DNA of 64,000 nucleotides from Parabacteroides merdae ATCC 43184 (lineage in GTDB: Bacteria; Bacteroidota; Bacteroidia; Bacteroidales; Tannerellaceae): the NCBI RefSeq assembly GCF_025151215.1, contig NZ_CP102286.1, positions 3,038,001-3,102,000 of the forward strand, written 5' to 3'. Positions 1-8,590 of the stretch are shown here, piece by piece (within the stretch, counting starts at the first letter, position 1; every line of letters begins with the position of its first letter). Under the pieces are notes generated by a model that saw nothing but the letters and a program-made list of their open reading frames with translations, made no database searches and had not been told where the DNA came from. A program made the translations under genes and the position numbers.

Positions 1-239
1 TTTCTTCACACTAAAATCCAGAATCATATTGCAGACGGTTGCGGTCAAAATGCCTCTCATGCCCGTTCTCTTCCGAAGTTAGTGGTGACAACATATAGTA
101 ATCCTTGAATGTTATACACCCGTTTGAAATTAGAAACCGGACGAATCTGCATCTTCCTCGTTTTCCGCTTATAAAGCAGAATCATCATCACCTTAAAAAA
201 TATTAATAGTCTGATTTTCAGGTTTAATCTCACATCTTT
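1..239. other. left edge, no supported gene
   Basis: This stretch lies downstream of the wecB-like gene at the left end of the polysaccharide operon. Only very short minus-strand open frames are present, the longest about 40 codons, and none has a recognisable motif. The operon may continue or end just left of the window. Confidence 0.4.
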
Positions 240-1400
240 TTATATTCTGTACAGCAATGCGTTCACAATACGTCCACAAGCAAGCCCGTCTCCATAAGGG
301 TTCACTGCCTTGCTCATTTTTTCATAGGCGACTTTATCGTCAATCAAAACAGATACTTCATTTACTATTCTGTTATAATCCGTACCTACCAGTTTTACCG
401 TTCCTGCATCCAATGCTTCCGGACGTTCCGTTGTGTCGCGCATCACCAATACCGGCTTACCCAGTCCTGGAGCTTCCTCTTGTATGCCACCGCTATCGGT
501 TAATACTATAGTGGATTTTTCCATTAAATAGACAAAACTCAGATATTCTAAAGGTTCAATGAAGAACATGTTCCCAAAATCGGATAATTCCTCTCCAAAT
601 ACGTCATGTATCGGTTTGCGCACATTTGGATTCAAGTGCATCGGATAAACGAAGTCCACCTCCGGGTATTTTTTTGTCAAGTCTTTGATAGCAGTACACA
701 TATGGATGAATCCGTCACCGAAGTTTTCACGACGATGTCCCGTAATCAGCACCAGCTTCTTACCACCATTCAAACGGCTCACGTCATATCCGGCTTTTGC
801 CAGTATCCCTACCAATTCACAATCCAACGCCTTGTCGCTCTTAATTTTATCCACTACCCAATAAAGCGCATCAATTACCGTATTCCCGGTCACGATGACA
901 TTCCGATCGTCAATACCTTCCCGCATCAGATTGCTACGACTCAGTGGCGTAGGCGAGAAATGGTAGGTCGCCAGTCGTCCGGTCAAAAGTCGATTCATCT
1001 CCTCCGGCCATGGGCTATAGATGTTATGTGTACGTAATCCTGCCTCTATGTGTGCTACCGGAATCTGTTGGTAGAAGGCCGACAGAGCAGCGGCAGTAGA
1101 AGTGGTCGTGTCACCGTGCACCAGCACTACATCCGGCCTTGCCTCTTTCAGTACATCACGCATACCTGTCAATACACGGGACGTCACGTCATATAAGTCT
1201 TGTCCCTGCTTCATAATGTTCAAGTCATAATCTGGACAAATATCGAATATATCCAATACCTGGTCCAGCATTTCCCGGTGTTGTCCGGTAACACATACTA
1301 CAGTTTCCACCCGTTCTGGCTGTTTCTGGAATTCTTTCACCAGCGGAGCCATCTTGATTGCCTCCGGACGGGTGCCGAAGACCAACATTACTTTCTTCAT
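240..1400 (-). CDS. wecB: UDP-N-acetylglucosamine 2-epimerase
   Basis: This 386-aa cytoplasmic enzyme interconverts UDP-GlcNAc and UDP-ManNAc, the first step towards N-acetylmannosaminuronic acid. The start VFGTRPEAIKMAPL, the HIEAGLRT and GHRREN motifs and the DSGGIQEEAP segment near residue 305 are typical of the non-hydrolysing WecB/MnaA family, and the length is normal. It is the last gene visible in the operon. Together with the WecC-like dehydrogenase at 13,544-14,755 it forms a complete UDP-ManNAcA route, so it probably supplies a capsule precursor. Function is well supported by motifs; the sugar in the final polymer is inferred. Confidence 0.95.
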   Translation of the reverse strand: MKKVMLVFGTRPEAIKMAPLVKEFQKQPERVETVVCVTGQHREMLDQVLDIFDICPDYDLNIMKQGQDLYDVTSRVLTGMRDVLKEARPDVVLVHGDTTTSTAAALSAFYQQIPVAHIEAGLRTHNIYSPWPEEMNRLLTGRLATYHFSPTPLSRSNLMREGIDDRNVIVTGNTVIDALYWVVDKIKSDKALDCELVGILAKAGYDVSRLNGGKKLVLITGHRRENFGDGFIHMCTAIKDLTKKYPEVDFVYPMHLNPNVRKPIHDVFGEELSDFGNMFFIEPLEYLSFVYLMEKSTIVLTDSGGIQEEAPGLGKPVLVMRDTTERPEALDAGTVKLVGTDYNRIVNEVSVLIDDKVAYEKMSKAVNPYGDGLACGRIVNALLYRI

Positions 1401-1417
1401 TGAATTATATTTTTACA

Positions 1418-2608
1418 TCAGATTGATTTTATAAAATCGTAACAGCGATATATCTGTTTGTTAAAATCGAATTCATTTTTTGCCATATCCAGGCAGTTCT
1501 TCGATATTGTGCTGTATTCTTCGTCAGGAAGGTTAATCAACTCAATAATATTATTGTGTAATTGTTTGAAATCATGTGGCTTTGAAACCATTCCAAAATA
1601 ATATTTCGATACGATCTCAGCCCCTTCTCCACCTCCACAAAACAGTATAGGTATGCCAATAGGTATGAGATCATATATTTTGGATGGCACTGCTCCTTTG
1701 ATTGCTACGGTAAGTGGAACAATTGACGCATCGTATCTTGACAACTCTTCGGCGATTTGTTTTTTCTTTACATATCCATGATAATACACGAAACAACCGG
1801 GATGTTTATTTATATATTCTTTTATCTTTTCTGTCTGATTTCCACCACCATACAAGTGGAACTCAGCGCCAATAGACTGAAACGGAATATTCTCGATAAT
1901 TGAATATATATCTTGTGCCACACCTAATAGTCCGGCATATACAATGCGAAAGGGCGTGTGCTTCCTTTTGGGTTGAGCAGCAACCGCATATTGCTGCAAA
2001 TTACGGTATACAAACTTGTTTTTTGTCGAAGGAAATTGATTCACATGCCGGATTATCTCTTCAGACTGACCGAAAATACCGTCTGCATTGCGATAAATAT
2101 AACGTTCAATCCACGCGAAAATATCATATATCTTCCCACCTTCACGCATTGCTCCAAGCTCAACAGCAGAAAGTGGCCATAAATCGGATATGTTCACAAG
2201 AGTCTTGCGCCCGAATATTTTTTTGAAAAGCGTGATGGCCGAACCAGCCACTGGTAGTGGAGGGCTTTGGATGATCACCCTATCGTAACCCTGGATCTTC
2301 TTTATCTTAAAAGCAAACAACCATAACATGGTCGCAAATGACATCATACTTACCGCTCGCTTAAAAGGATTCTTGGACACGGTTGCATAAGTCCAATATC
2401 TATACACGTTTATGCCATTAATCTTTTCTTTTTTTGACAAACGGCCTCTATAACCCTCGAATATTTGTCCTTGAGGGTAATTCGGCAAACAAGTTAACAC
2501 ATCCACTTCCGCTCCCTGACTTTTCAGCCCTTCAGCCATATTGGTTATACGGGAAGGAGCAGCCCCAAGCTCGGGAGAATAGTAGAACGACACAATTAAA
2601 ATCTTCAT
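1418..2608 (-). CDS. glycosyltransferase family 4 (WbuB-like)
   Basis: A 396-aa GT-B fold glycosyltransferase. The N-terminus (SFYYSPELGAAPSRITNMAE) and the DLWPLSAVELGAM segment near residue 142 resemble WbuB-type enzymes, which add N-acetylfucosamine or related sugars in several capsule and O-antigen loci. The C-terminal nucleotide-sugar half has VPLTVAIKGAVPSKIYDL near residue 300, where family 4 members carry their E/K-x-P-x-K motif. It lies 17 bp after wecB in transcription-opposite order and 3 bp after the lyase-like gene, so it is operonic. Donor and acceptor cannot be told from sequence. Confidence 0.88.
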   Translation of the reverse strand: MKILIVSFYYSPELGAAPSRITNMAEGLKSQGAEVDVLTCLPNYPQGQIFEGYRGRLSKKEKINGINVYRYWTYATVSKNPFKRAVSMMSFATMLWLFAFKIKKIQGYDRVIIQSPPLPVAGSAITLFKKIFGRKTLVNISDLWPLSAVELGAMREGGKIYDIFAWIERYIYRNADGIFGQSEEIIRHVNQFPSTKNKFVYRNLQQYAVAAQPKRKHTPFRIVYAGLLGVAQDIYSIIENIPFQSIGAEFHLYGGGNQTEKIKEYINKHPGCFVYYHGYVKKKQIAEELSRYDASIVPLTVAIKGAVPSKIYDLIPIGIPILFCGGGEGAEIVSKYYFGMVSKPHDFKQLHNNIIELINLPDEEYSTISKNCLDMAKNEFDFNKQIYRCYDFIKSI

Positions 2609-2611
2609 ATT

Positions 2612-4165
2612 TTATGCCTGAAATATTTGATACGTTAAATTTCTGCAAAATACTATTTTTATCGTCTTAGAAGGTTCTAGTCGATTGTATTCTACTGATA
2701 CAAAATCATTTATAATTTCTATGGAATTTGCACCAGATACAGCGATATTAGCCCTGTTGGTTCTTATTTCAGTTGACGATATGGCAAGGACCTCAATATC
2801 GGGTGCGAAATGAATATAGCTGATACATTCTGTCATATTATTGCCGACAATCTTATCATTTATTGTAAACACATCATCGTTAATAGTGAATTTCCGTTGA
2901 TGTATACATCCTTTAAAACCATCGTGCTCTGCCATAATTTCATTTTCGGTATCGGATAGTACTCTTACTTTAGCTCTTTTACCCATACGGAAACCTCCCC
3001 ACACCTCGCTAGAATCCTTGTTGCCGACAGTTACGGTGTTATGAGCTGACGTACTTCGTTCGTACTGCCTTCTTGCAGTCTTGTTGTAGGTAGAAATACC
3101 TGTATCAACAACAAACGGTCTGCAATCAATTCGCAATTCATAATTAAACGTATCGGCATGACTATGCCCCGGCTGATAGGTCGCAGTAATATTACCCACA
3201 TCCACAACTGCCTCCAAATGTGTTGAACAAAGCTTCCTATAGCCACATTCTTTCATAGGCAAAGGGGTCCATTCCAACTTCAATCTTTTGGCGTATGCTC
3301 TCAATTCGGAAACTGTCGGTGCTATCCCATATGCCGAATCATTAAGTAAGGGAATCGTATCGTCTTTCCACACGATGCTCTCCAAATGCCCCAACATCCT
3401 TACCACATACAGTTTCAAAAGCTCACACATTTTCTCATGACCTCTATTAATCGAGGCATTATAGCAATCCAATAACCTATCGAGCAAAATGCAGTGATAC
3501 ATCGGTGATTGCTCGTAATGTGAGCCATCAGGCAAAATCTGTTCATCAAGCTCTTTATACAACAGACAGGATGCCTTGTCATACATTTTTTTATCGGAAA
3601 AATAAATTGAAGCGATAAACAAAGCGTAAGCATCTTCTAAAAGATGGTTGCCAAGCAGTTGGTATTCCAGTTTCCGTTCGAGCAATTTACATTGCGCATA
3701 AAGGGAATCGTTCCACCGTTGCAACCGATTGCTCTCCACTTTTTTATGATGCCTGCCGATAAACTTGATCCAGTTGATGCTTCGCAGTGCGATAGGATAA
3801 GGATCAAGACCGATCCTGTTTGTTGGCAAATCAGTTATAAACCGTTCAACCCATTCTGAACCTTGTTCAAAAGTCATGTCAGGTTGCAACAACCAATCCA
3901 TATAATTCAGATTGTATGCCCAAAGCATCCCATGACTAACATCATTCCATGACTTAAAATCCCCTATAAGATTTAGGAATGTAAATGTCTTGGGTACATT
4001 GTAACAATACCACTTTGCGATAACTGAGACCATCCGCAATGAAGATTGCCGGGGAACATTATATTCCATCAACTTATGAGAAAATAGTCTATAATATAAT
4101 TGATAATAGATTTGTTTTAACCGAAGATGTTTAATTGTATTGACAATAAGAATATTATTAGCCAT
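2612..4165 (-). CDS. heparinase II/III-family protein
   Basis: A 517-aa protein with the heparinase II/III-like arrangement. It has an alpha-helical N-terminal half (LLGNHLLEDAYALFIAS near residue 173, YEQSPMYHCILLDRLLD near 218) and a C-terminal beta-sandwich half starting around residue 325. GHSHADTFNYELRIDCRPFV (near 334) carries the conserved His-Ala-Asp segment, followed by DTGISTYN and RSTSAHNTV. Members are polysaccharide lyases acting on uronic-acid polymers. No signal peptide is visible. Its place between glycosyltransferase genes suggests trimming or turnover of the polymer made here, which likely contains ManNAcA; that role is inference. Confidence 0.85.
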   Translation of the reverse strand: MANNILIVNTIKHLRLKQIYYQLYYRLFSHKLMEYNVPRQSSLRMVSVIAKWYCYNVPKTFTFLNLIGDFKSWNDVSHGMLWAYNLNYMDWLLQPDMTFEQGSEWVERFITDLPTNRIGLDPYPIALRSINWIKFIGRHHKKVESNRLQRWNDSLYAQCKLLERKLEYQLLGNHLLEDAYALFIASIYFSDKKMYDKASCLLYKELDEQILPDGSHYEQSPMYHCILLDRLLDCYNASINRGHEKMCELLKLYVVRMLGHLESIVWKDDTIPLLNDSAYGIAPTVSELRAYAKRLKLEWTPLPMKECGYRKLCSTHLEAVVDVGNITATYQPGHSHADTFNYELRIDCRPFVVDTGISTYNKTARRQYERSTSAHNTVTVGNKDSSEVWGGFRMGKRAKVRVLSDTENEIMAEHDGFKGCIHQRKFTINDDVFTINDKIVGNNMTECISYIHFAPDIEVLAISSTEIRTNRANIAVSGANSIEIINDFVSVEYNRLEPSKTIKIVFCRNLTYQIFQA

Positions 4166-4170
4166 TTGAT

Positions 4171-5226
4171 TTAGTGCATTATAATTTCAAGTATGCGTTT
4201 ATTCGTCTTATCAGATTCAAACTCTTCTTCAAATTTCTTCAAGGCATTCCCTGAATATTGAGAATAGTTTGTTGCGTTAATCGATAAGATAGCTTGTTTT
4301 ATCGCATCTACATCACCGGGAATTACTAAACGACCATTGTAACCGTCTTCTACGATTTCAGGTATTCCACCTGCATAGGTTGATACGCAAGGAATGCCTA
4401 CAGACATAGCTTCGATGATAATGCCCGGGTAGCCCTCGCGATAAGAAGGTAATAGCAGTAAATCATATTCTACTAAAGTTTTTAAAACCTGTTCGGAAGA
4501 GACAACCCCATGGTATGTTATTCCGCTTTCGTTGAAGTTGATATTGCGATATTTATCCTCTTTTATCTCACCATATATATCAAGGGTATAATTCGAAGGT
4601 AACAGTTTGGATACCGCTATAAGATCTTCTATCCCTTTTTCTTTGTTGATATGCGACATGAAAACACATCTGCCATGAAAGTCTGAGGGGTTCTTTCGTA
4701 TTGTTGAAGCTTTACGCACATTAGGGAACCAATGTATATTGTCACTCTTTCCTATTAACTGTTGTAGGTGTGTAATACCCTGTTGGGTTTCAAAGAATAT
4801 CAAGTCTGTTTGTCTGATAGCATCAAGTGCCCGTTGTAATTGGGTTTGACCAATTTTCTTTATGTAGAACTCAAATGAACCTCCGAATTTACGTAGTACG
4901 ACTTTTTTGTGTGCCAAACGAGCTATTTTGCTCAATAATGGGAAATAATAAATTGTACCATGATCAGAAAAATTGAACATTACAATATCGCACCCAAACA
5001 GTCTCCACAAAAATGCCGGGAAAAAGTATGAATAATTGCGCCACATACTACGCTGGCGAGTGCGAAGATTTGAATACCGGTTGTTTTGTACAAACCTATA
5101 TTCATATTCAGACTGAGAGGCTAGATAGTCAAGATAGTTTTTCATCAACACCGTCGCACCTCCATAATTCAATAAGTTGCTCTCATCGGGAATTGAGCCT
5201 ACAACGAGTAATTTTTTCCGTTTCAT
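4171..5226 (-). CDS. glycosyltransferase family 4
   Basis: A 351-aa GT-B glycosyltransferase. The open frame extends upstream to 5271, but the ATG at 5226 is preferred. It begins MKRKKLLVVGSIPDESN and overlaps the upstream stop as ATGA, a classic translational-coupling arrangement. The C-terminal domain has FMSHINKEKGIEDLI and the donor-binding EGYPGIIIEAMSVGIPCVST segment, with the family 4 E-x7-E pattern. It is the second of three consecutive family 4 transferases at the 3' end of the operon. Specific sugar unknown. Confidence 0.9.
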   Translation of the reverse strand: MKRKKLLVVGSIPDESNLLNYGGATVLMKNYLDYLASQSEYEYRFVQNNRYSNLRTRQRSMWRNYSYFFPAFLWRLFGCDIVMFNFSDHGTIYYFPLLSKIARLAHKKVVLRKFGGSFEFYIKKIGQTQLQRALDAIRQTDLIFFETQQGITHLQQLIGKSDNIHWFPNVRKASTIRKNPSDFHGRCVFMSHINKEKGIEDLIAVSKLLPSNYTLDIYGEIKEDKYRNINFNESGITYHGVVSSEQVLKTLVEYDLLLLPSYREGYPGIIIEAMSVGIPCVSTYAGGIPEIVEDGYNGRLVIPGDVDAIKQAILSINATNYSQYSGNALKKFEEEFESDKTNKRILEIIMH

Positions 5227-6326
5227 TTCTTTATTCCTTTCTCGAAAAGTCTTACGTAGTTGCGAGCACATTCGTACATACTGAATGGACCATAAGTGGC
5301 AAGAGCTTTTTGCTTCATGTCTTTAAGCTGTACATCAGTGAGGAATAGAAATCTCTTTACCGTTTTGTAATAAGATTCTTCACCGATACCGTCACTCAGA
5401 AAACCGTTTTCACCGTTGTGTACCACATCTACTATACCGCCCACAGGTGTGCATACCGGTATACAGCCAACACCAATAGCCTCTATCAACGAAATAGGCA
5501 TCCCCTCATACGAGGAACAAAGTGCATAAGCATCTCCCATTTTAAGGTATTCAAGCGGATTGTGCAGTTCTCCAAGTAATTGTATTGCTTCATCGTTGTA
5601 CGAACGCAATTCCGCGGTCATCTGTGCATCACGTTCACCTCCGATAAACAATACAGTGAGGTCGTATCCTTCCCGTTTTAACCGCATTACCACACGTGCC
5701 AAGAGAGTTTGCCGTTTCACAGGGTCAATACGTGCGAGACTTATCAGTACTCGCGTCTTATTTGTATGTCTATACTGTTTAAATTGTTCCTTGACCTCGT
5801 CTGAAACAAGCATACCAGCATCCACATTGCGCCCATTGAAAATCATAGGAGCATCCATTCCATAATATTTTCGGAAGCTATGTAGTGATTCGGCGGAAAT
5901 GGTAATGGGTGTAATCCACCCATGATGAAAACAGAACTTCCGCATTCCGCTGCTGATAAAGGAGCCTCCGGCTTCTTTATCAGCAGCGGAATGCACTGTA
6001 TGACAGTGCATAACGCCATTCTTTCGCATGATTGCGAAAGCAATATACATAATAGCACGCAAATGCGTGTGCACCACATCAGGCTTTTCTCTACGGATAT
6101 ATCTATATACTCTAAATAACAAACCGATGTCAAGTCCCATCCGTTTGTTCATCGATACCACCCTTACATTATTCGATACCTCTTTCAAATAGAAATCCAC
6201 CTTGTCAAGTGAGTGCAAAACCATCAATGTCACATCATGTTCTTTCGACAACTCATTGCACAAGTCAACCACAAACCGCTCTCCGCCGCCACTGCTAAGT
6301 TGAGGAATTATTTCTAAGATTTTCAT
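5223..6326 (-). CDS. glycosyltransferase family 4
   Basis: A 367-aa GT-B transferase starting MKILEIIPQLSSGGGERFV, the common GGGER nucleotide-sugar loop. The C-terminal half has ISLARIDPVKRQ and SSYEGMPISLIEAIGVGCIP, giving the E-x7-E motif. It shares an ATGA overlap with the next gene. Oddly, residues around 112-128 (HSAADKEAGGSFISSGM) are encoded by a perfect 20-bp inverted repeat (5,942-5,961 and 5,975-5,994) in the middle of the gene. Substrate unknown. Confidence 0.9.
   Translation of the reverse strand: MKILEIIPQLSSGGGERFVVDLCNELSKEHDVTLMVLHSLDKVDFYLKEVSNNVRVVSMNKRMGLDIGLLFRVYRYIRREKPDVVHTHLRAIMYIAFAIMRKNGVMHCHTVHSAADKEAGGSFISSGMRKFCFHHGWITPITISAESLHSFRKYYGMDAPMIFNGRNVDAGMLVSDEVKEQFKQYRHTNKTRVLISLARIDPVKRQTLLARVVMRLKREGYDLTVLFIGGERDAQMTAELRSYNDEAIQLLGELHNPLEYLKMGDAYALCSSYEGMPISLIEAIGVGCIPVCTPVGGIVDVVHNGENGFLSDGIGEESYYKTVKRFLFLTDVQLKDMKQKALATYGPFSMYECARNYVRLFEKGIKK
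5942..5994. repeat. perfect 20-bp inverted repeat inside a glycosyltransferase gene
   Basis: Arms 5,942-5,961 and 5,975-5,994 are exact reverse complements separated by 13 bases, and the loop itself contains GCC/GGC. There is no following T-run on either strand, so it does not look like an ordinary terminator, and the reading frame runs through it without interruption. Confidence 0.85.
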
Positions 6327-6385
6327 TCAGATTGTTTTTTAATTTTTTTATTGTGATCCTAATACGTGTAAACTAACGAAACATG

Positions 6386-7525
6386 TCAGAAAAAGACGTA
6401 CCCTTCCCATACCAACCTCTTATAGAAGGCATAGAAAAGTTTATAACAGATAGGAAGGATTGCCAAAAGCATCAAGATTCTTTTCTCGCGTGTCATCTTG
6501 AAATTAGAATAATAATAACCCACAACAATACAAAGAGGAAAATAGCTCATCATTATGAAACGTATAAAGAGCCATACCGAAGTTTCTTGGAAGAAAAACA
6601 GACTGGCAATATAAGTTATTGCATACCAATAGATGAACAATGCCTTTATATACCGTGGAACATCAATTTCTTCAAAAACTATCTTCTTAGTCATAAGAGC
6701 CAAAGATGCGTATACCGGCATATAGGTTATCATTTGGTTCAGTTTACCAAAAATATTCGACTGCCGCATTGTGCCGCTCGCATATCCCGTCATCGAGCTC
6801 CCTATATTCATGTCTGCTATATCAAAACCGATGAGTCCGTTCATAATAATATAATCCAGCAGTAAAGTAGTCACAACGGTCAGGAAAGGGAATATGACAA
6901 GACTGATTTTTACCGTTTTCCTATTCAGATAAAAAGGTGTTACCGAAAGTGCAGCAATCGAAAACAACATACTTTTGTGAAAGAAGAATGAACAGAAAAT
7001 CAACAAACAACCGAATAGGAATGACAATAACCTATTATGAGAGGGCCTGATAATGAATGAAAAGCCAAAAAACAGTATGGCAATTCCCAAATTTCCGCGC
7101 ATTACTGAAATAATGTTGATATAAAACAGCACAAATATCAGCAATCCTATCCTCACATCAAGTTTGAGCCGTTTTATTGTCCATAACGACAAAATCACCG
7201 TTCCGCTCCACACTATAAACCGCCATACCAGATAGTTTGAAGTGACATTCCGTATCAACCAATAGTAAACGGGTTCAAGATGCACGTTTAATCCGGTTGA
7301 ACAGATACGTTTGAAAAGCCCCTCGTAGTGATAGAAATCGTTGTCCGCATAGCCGAAAGTGCAAAACAGTATCAGCAGGACACCGTATACTGCATAATCC
7401 AAGATGTCTGTATATCGTTTTCTAAATTCACAGCCATATCTATACACATTCGGAAACGGATACAGCATAAGAAAAAACAGAAGTATATTGAACAGTACCG
7501 GAACTGCCTCGTAATGATATTTCAT
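6386..7525 (-). CDS. EpsG/Wzy-like polysaccharide polymerase, multi-spanning membrane protein
   Basis: A 379-aa integral membrane protein with about 10-12 hydrophobic segments. Its layout matches EpsG/Wzy-type polymerases: early charged loop (FGYADNDFYHYEGLFKRI), then VYYWLIRN and FIVWSGTVILSLWTIKRL. These join repeat units on the periplasmic side of the inner membrane. It is the only polymerase candidate in the operon and sits between acyltransferase and glycosyltransferase genes. Such proteins diverge fast, so the call rests on topology and context. Confidence 0.8.
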   Translation of the reverse strand: MKYHYEAVPVLFNILLFFLMLYPFPNVYRYGCEFRKRYTDILDYAVYGVLLILFCTFGYADNDFYHYEGLFKRICSTGLNVHLEPVYYWLIRNVTSNYLVWRFIVWSGTVILSLWTIKRLKLDVRIGLLIFVLFYINIISVMRGNLGIAILFFGFSFIIRPSHNRLLSFLFGCLLIFCSFFFHKSMLFSIAALSVTPFYLNRKTVKISLVIFPFLTVVTTLLLDYIIMNGLIGFDIADMNIGSSMTGYASGTMRQSNIFGKLNQMITYMPVYASLALMTKKIVFEEIDVPRYIKALFIYWYAITYIASLFFFQETSVWLFIRFIMMSYFPLCIVVGYYYSNFKMTREKRILMLLAILPICYKLFYAFYKRLVWEGYVFF

Positions 7526-7561
7526 CGTTGTAATTTATTAGGTAAATAAAATAGGACACAT

Positions 7562-8590
7562 TCATACTAACACAGAAATTTGGTGTATTTGCATCCGGCT
7601 ATAATCACACTTGATACATAGCAGACGATGAAAGTGCCCACGAAGGCGACCAACGGAGTTAACTCTTTGGTATACAAAAATACCCCCCCCCATTCTATAA
7701 TAGATAAGTCTCAGAACTATTTCTTGCATCACATATATTCCCATCGAATTCATTGCGATACTTCGGCATACAGTGTATAGTTTTCCATTGCATCTGTCTT
7801 CCAGTTTTATAAATACAGCGACATAGATAATTGTGACTAATCCATAGCTTACCATTTTAAGAGTATGGTGGACAAACAGGATTAAAACTTTTACTTTCAA
7901 GTCCGATGCCAGTTCCGGACGCATCCCGTCCATTCCCAAAACCAATGTTACCGCAATGAATAACCCCATATAAACAGCCGATAAAATGCATATTGTTGAC
8001 CAATTGACAGTTCTCAGCCGCTCACGATTTCTAAAGAAAATTCCACCAAGATGGAAAAAAAGCAGATAATAAAGCGATTGATTAAAACGGAACGGAATTC
8101 CCGGCCAAGGCAGAATAGCAATAATCATGAGTACTAACATCAAGTTACGTCCCTTGAGACAGTGCTGTATGCCATATTCCATTAAAAAGCACCAAAAGAG
8201 CATCGGAAGAAACCAAAGATGTCCGTATCCCCCAATAATTTTCCAAAAATGTTCCAGATTAAGAAGTTTTGACGGACCAAAGAATATCAATGTCATGATA
8301 ATGCCCCAACACATACACGGTACAAACAGCCGTTTCAGCTTACCGGCTAGTAATAATCGGAAAGAAATGACTTTCTTTTGGAGCGAAAAGGCAAATACAT
8401 ACCCGGAAATCAGGACAAAAGTTTCCAGCATCCCACTGTATGCCAGTTTTCCTCCCCAATAAAATCCTTCATTGGGTTGGGCGTAGGAAGGCATATCCCA
8501 ACCACCGCAATAGGGCGCAAGAGCATGATAGAGCACGAGCAGAATGATTACGAACGTCCTGATAATATCTATTTCCTTAAGTCTTTCCAT
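7562..8590 (-). CDS. membrane acyltransferase (acyltransferase_3 family), apparently phase-OFF by a G9 tract
   Basis: An integral membrane O-acyltransferase opening MERLKEIDIIRTFVIILLVLYH, with LISGYVFAFSL and about ten hydrophobic helices. It probably O-acetylates a sugar of the repeat unit. In the sequence as given it reads 342 aa and ends in a polar, Arg/His-rich tail (VNSVGRLRGHFHRLL). On the coding strand this follows nine consecutive G at 7,683-7,691. Removing one G changes the tail to a hydrophobic helix (LTPLVAFVGTFIVCYV...) ending at a TAG at 7,567-7,569, which looks like the real C-terminus. The start overlaps the upstream glycosyltransferase by 22 bp. Confidence 0.85.
   Translation of the reverse strand: MERLKEIDIIRTFVIILLVLYHALAPYCGGWDMPSYAQPNEGFYWGGKLAYSGMLETFVLISGYVFAFSLQKKVISFRLLLAGKLKRLFVPCMCWGIIMTLIFFGPSKLLNLEHFWKIIGGYGHLWFLPMLFWCFLMEYGIQHCLKGRNLMLVLMIIAILPWPGIPFRFNQSLYYLLFFHLGGIFFRNRERLRTVNWSTICILSAVYMGLFIAVTLVLGMDGMRPELASDLKVKVLILFVHHTLKMVSYGLVTIIYVAVFIKLEDRCNGKLYTVCRSIAMNSMGIYVMQEIVLRLIYYRMGGGIFVYQRVNSVGRLRGHFHRLLCIKCDYSRMQIHQISVLV
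7683..7691 (-). repeat. poly-G (9) tract near the 3' end of an acyltransferase gene
   Basis: Nine C on the given strand, nine G on the coding strand, in ATG-G8-TAT context. With eight G (counting the G of ATG) the codons read ATG GGG GGG GTA and a hydrophobic C-terminal helix follows. With nine the frame enters a polar tail, and with ten a stop follows within about ten codons. Confidence 0.9.
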
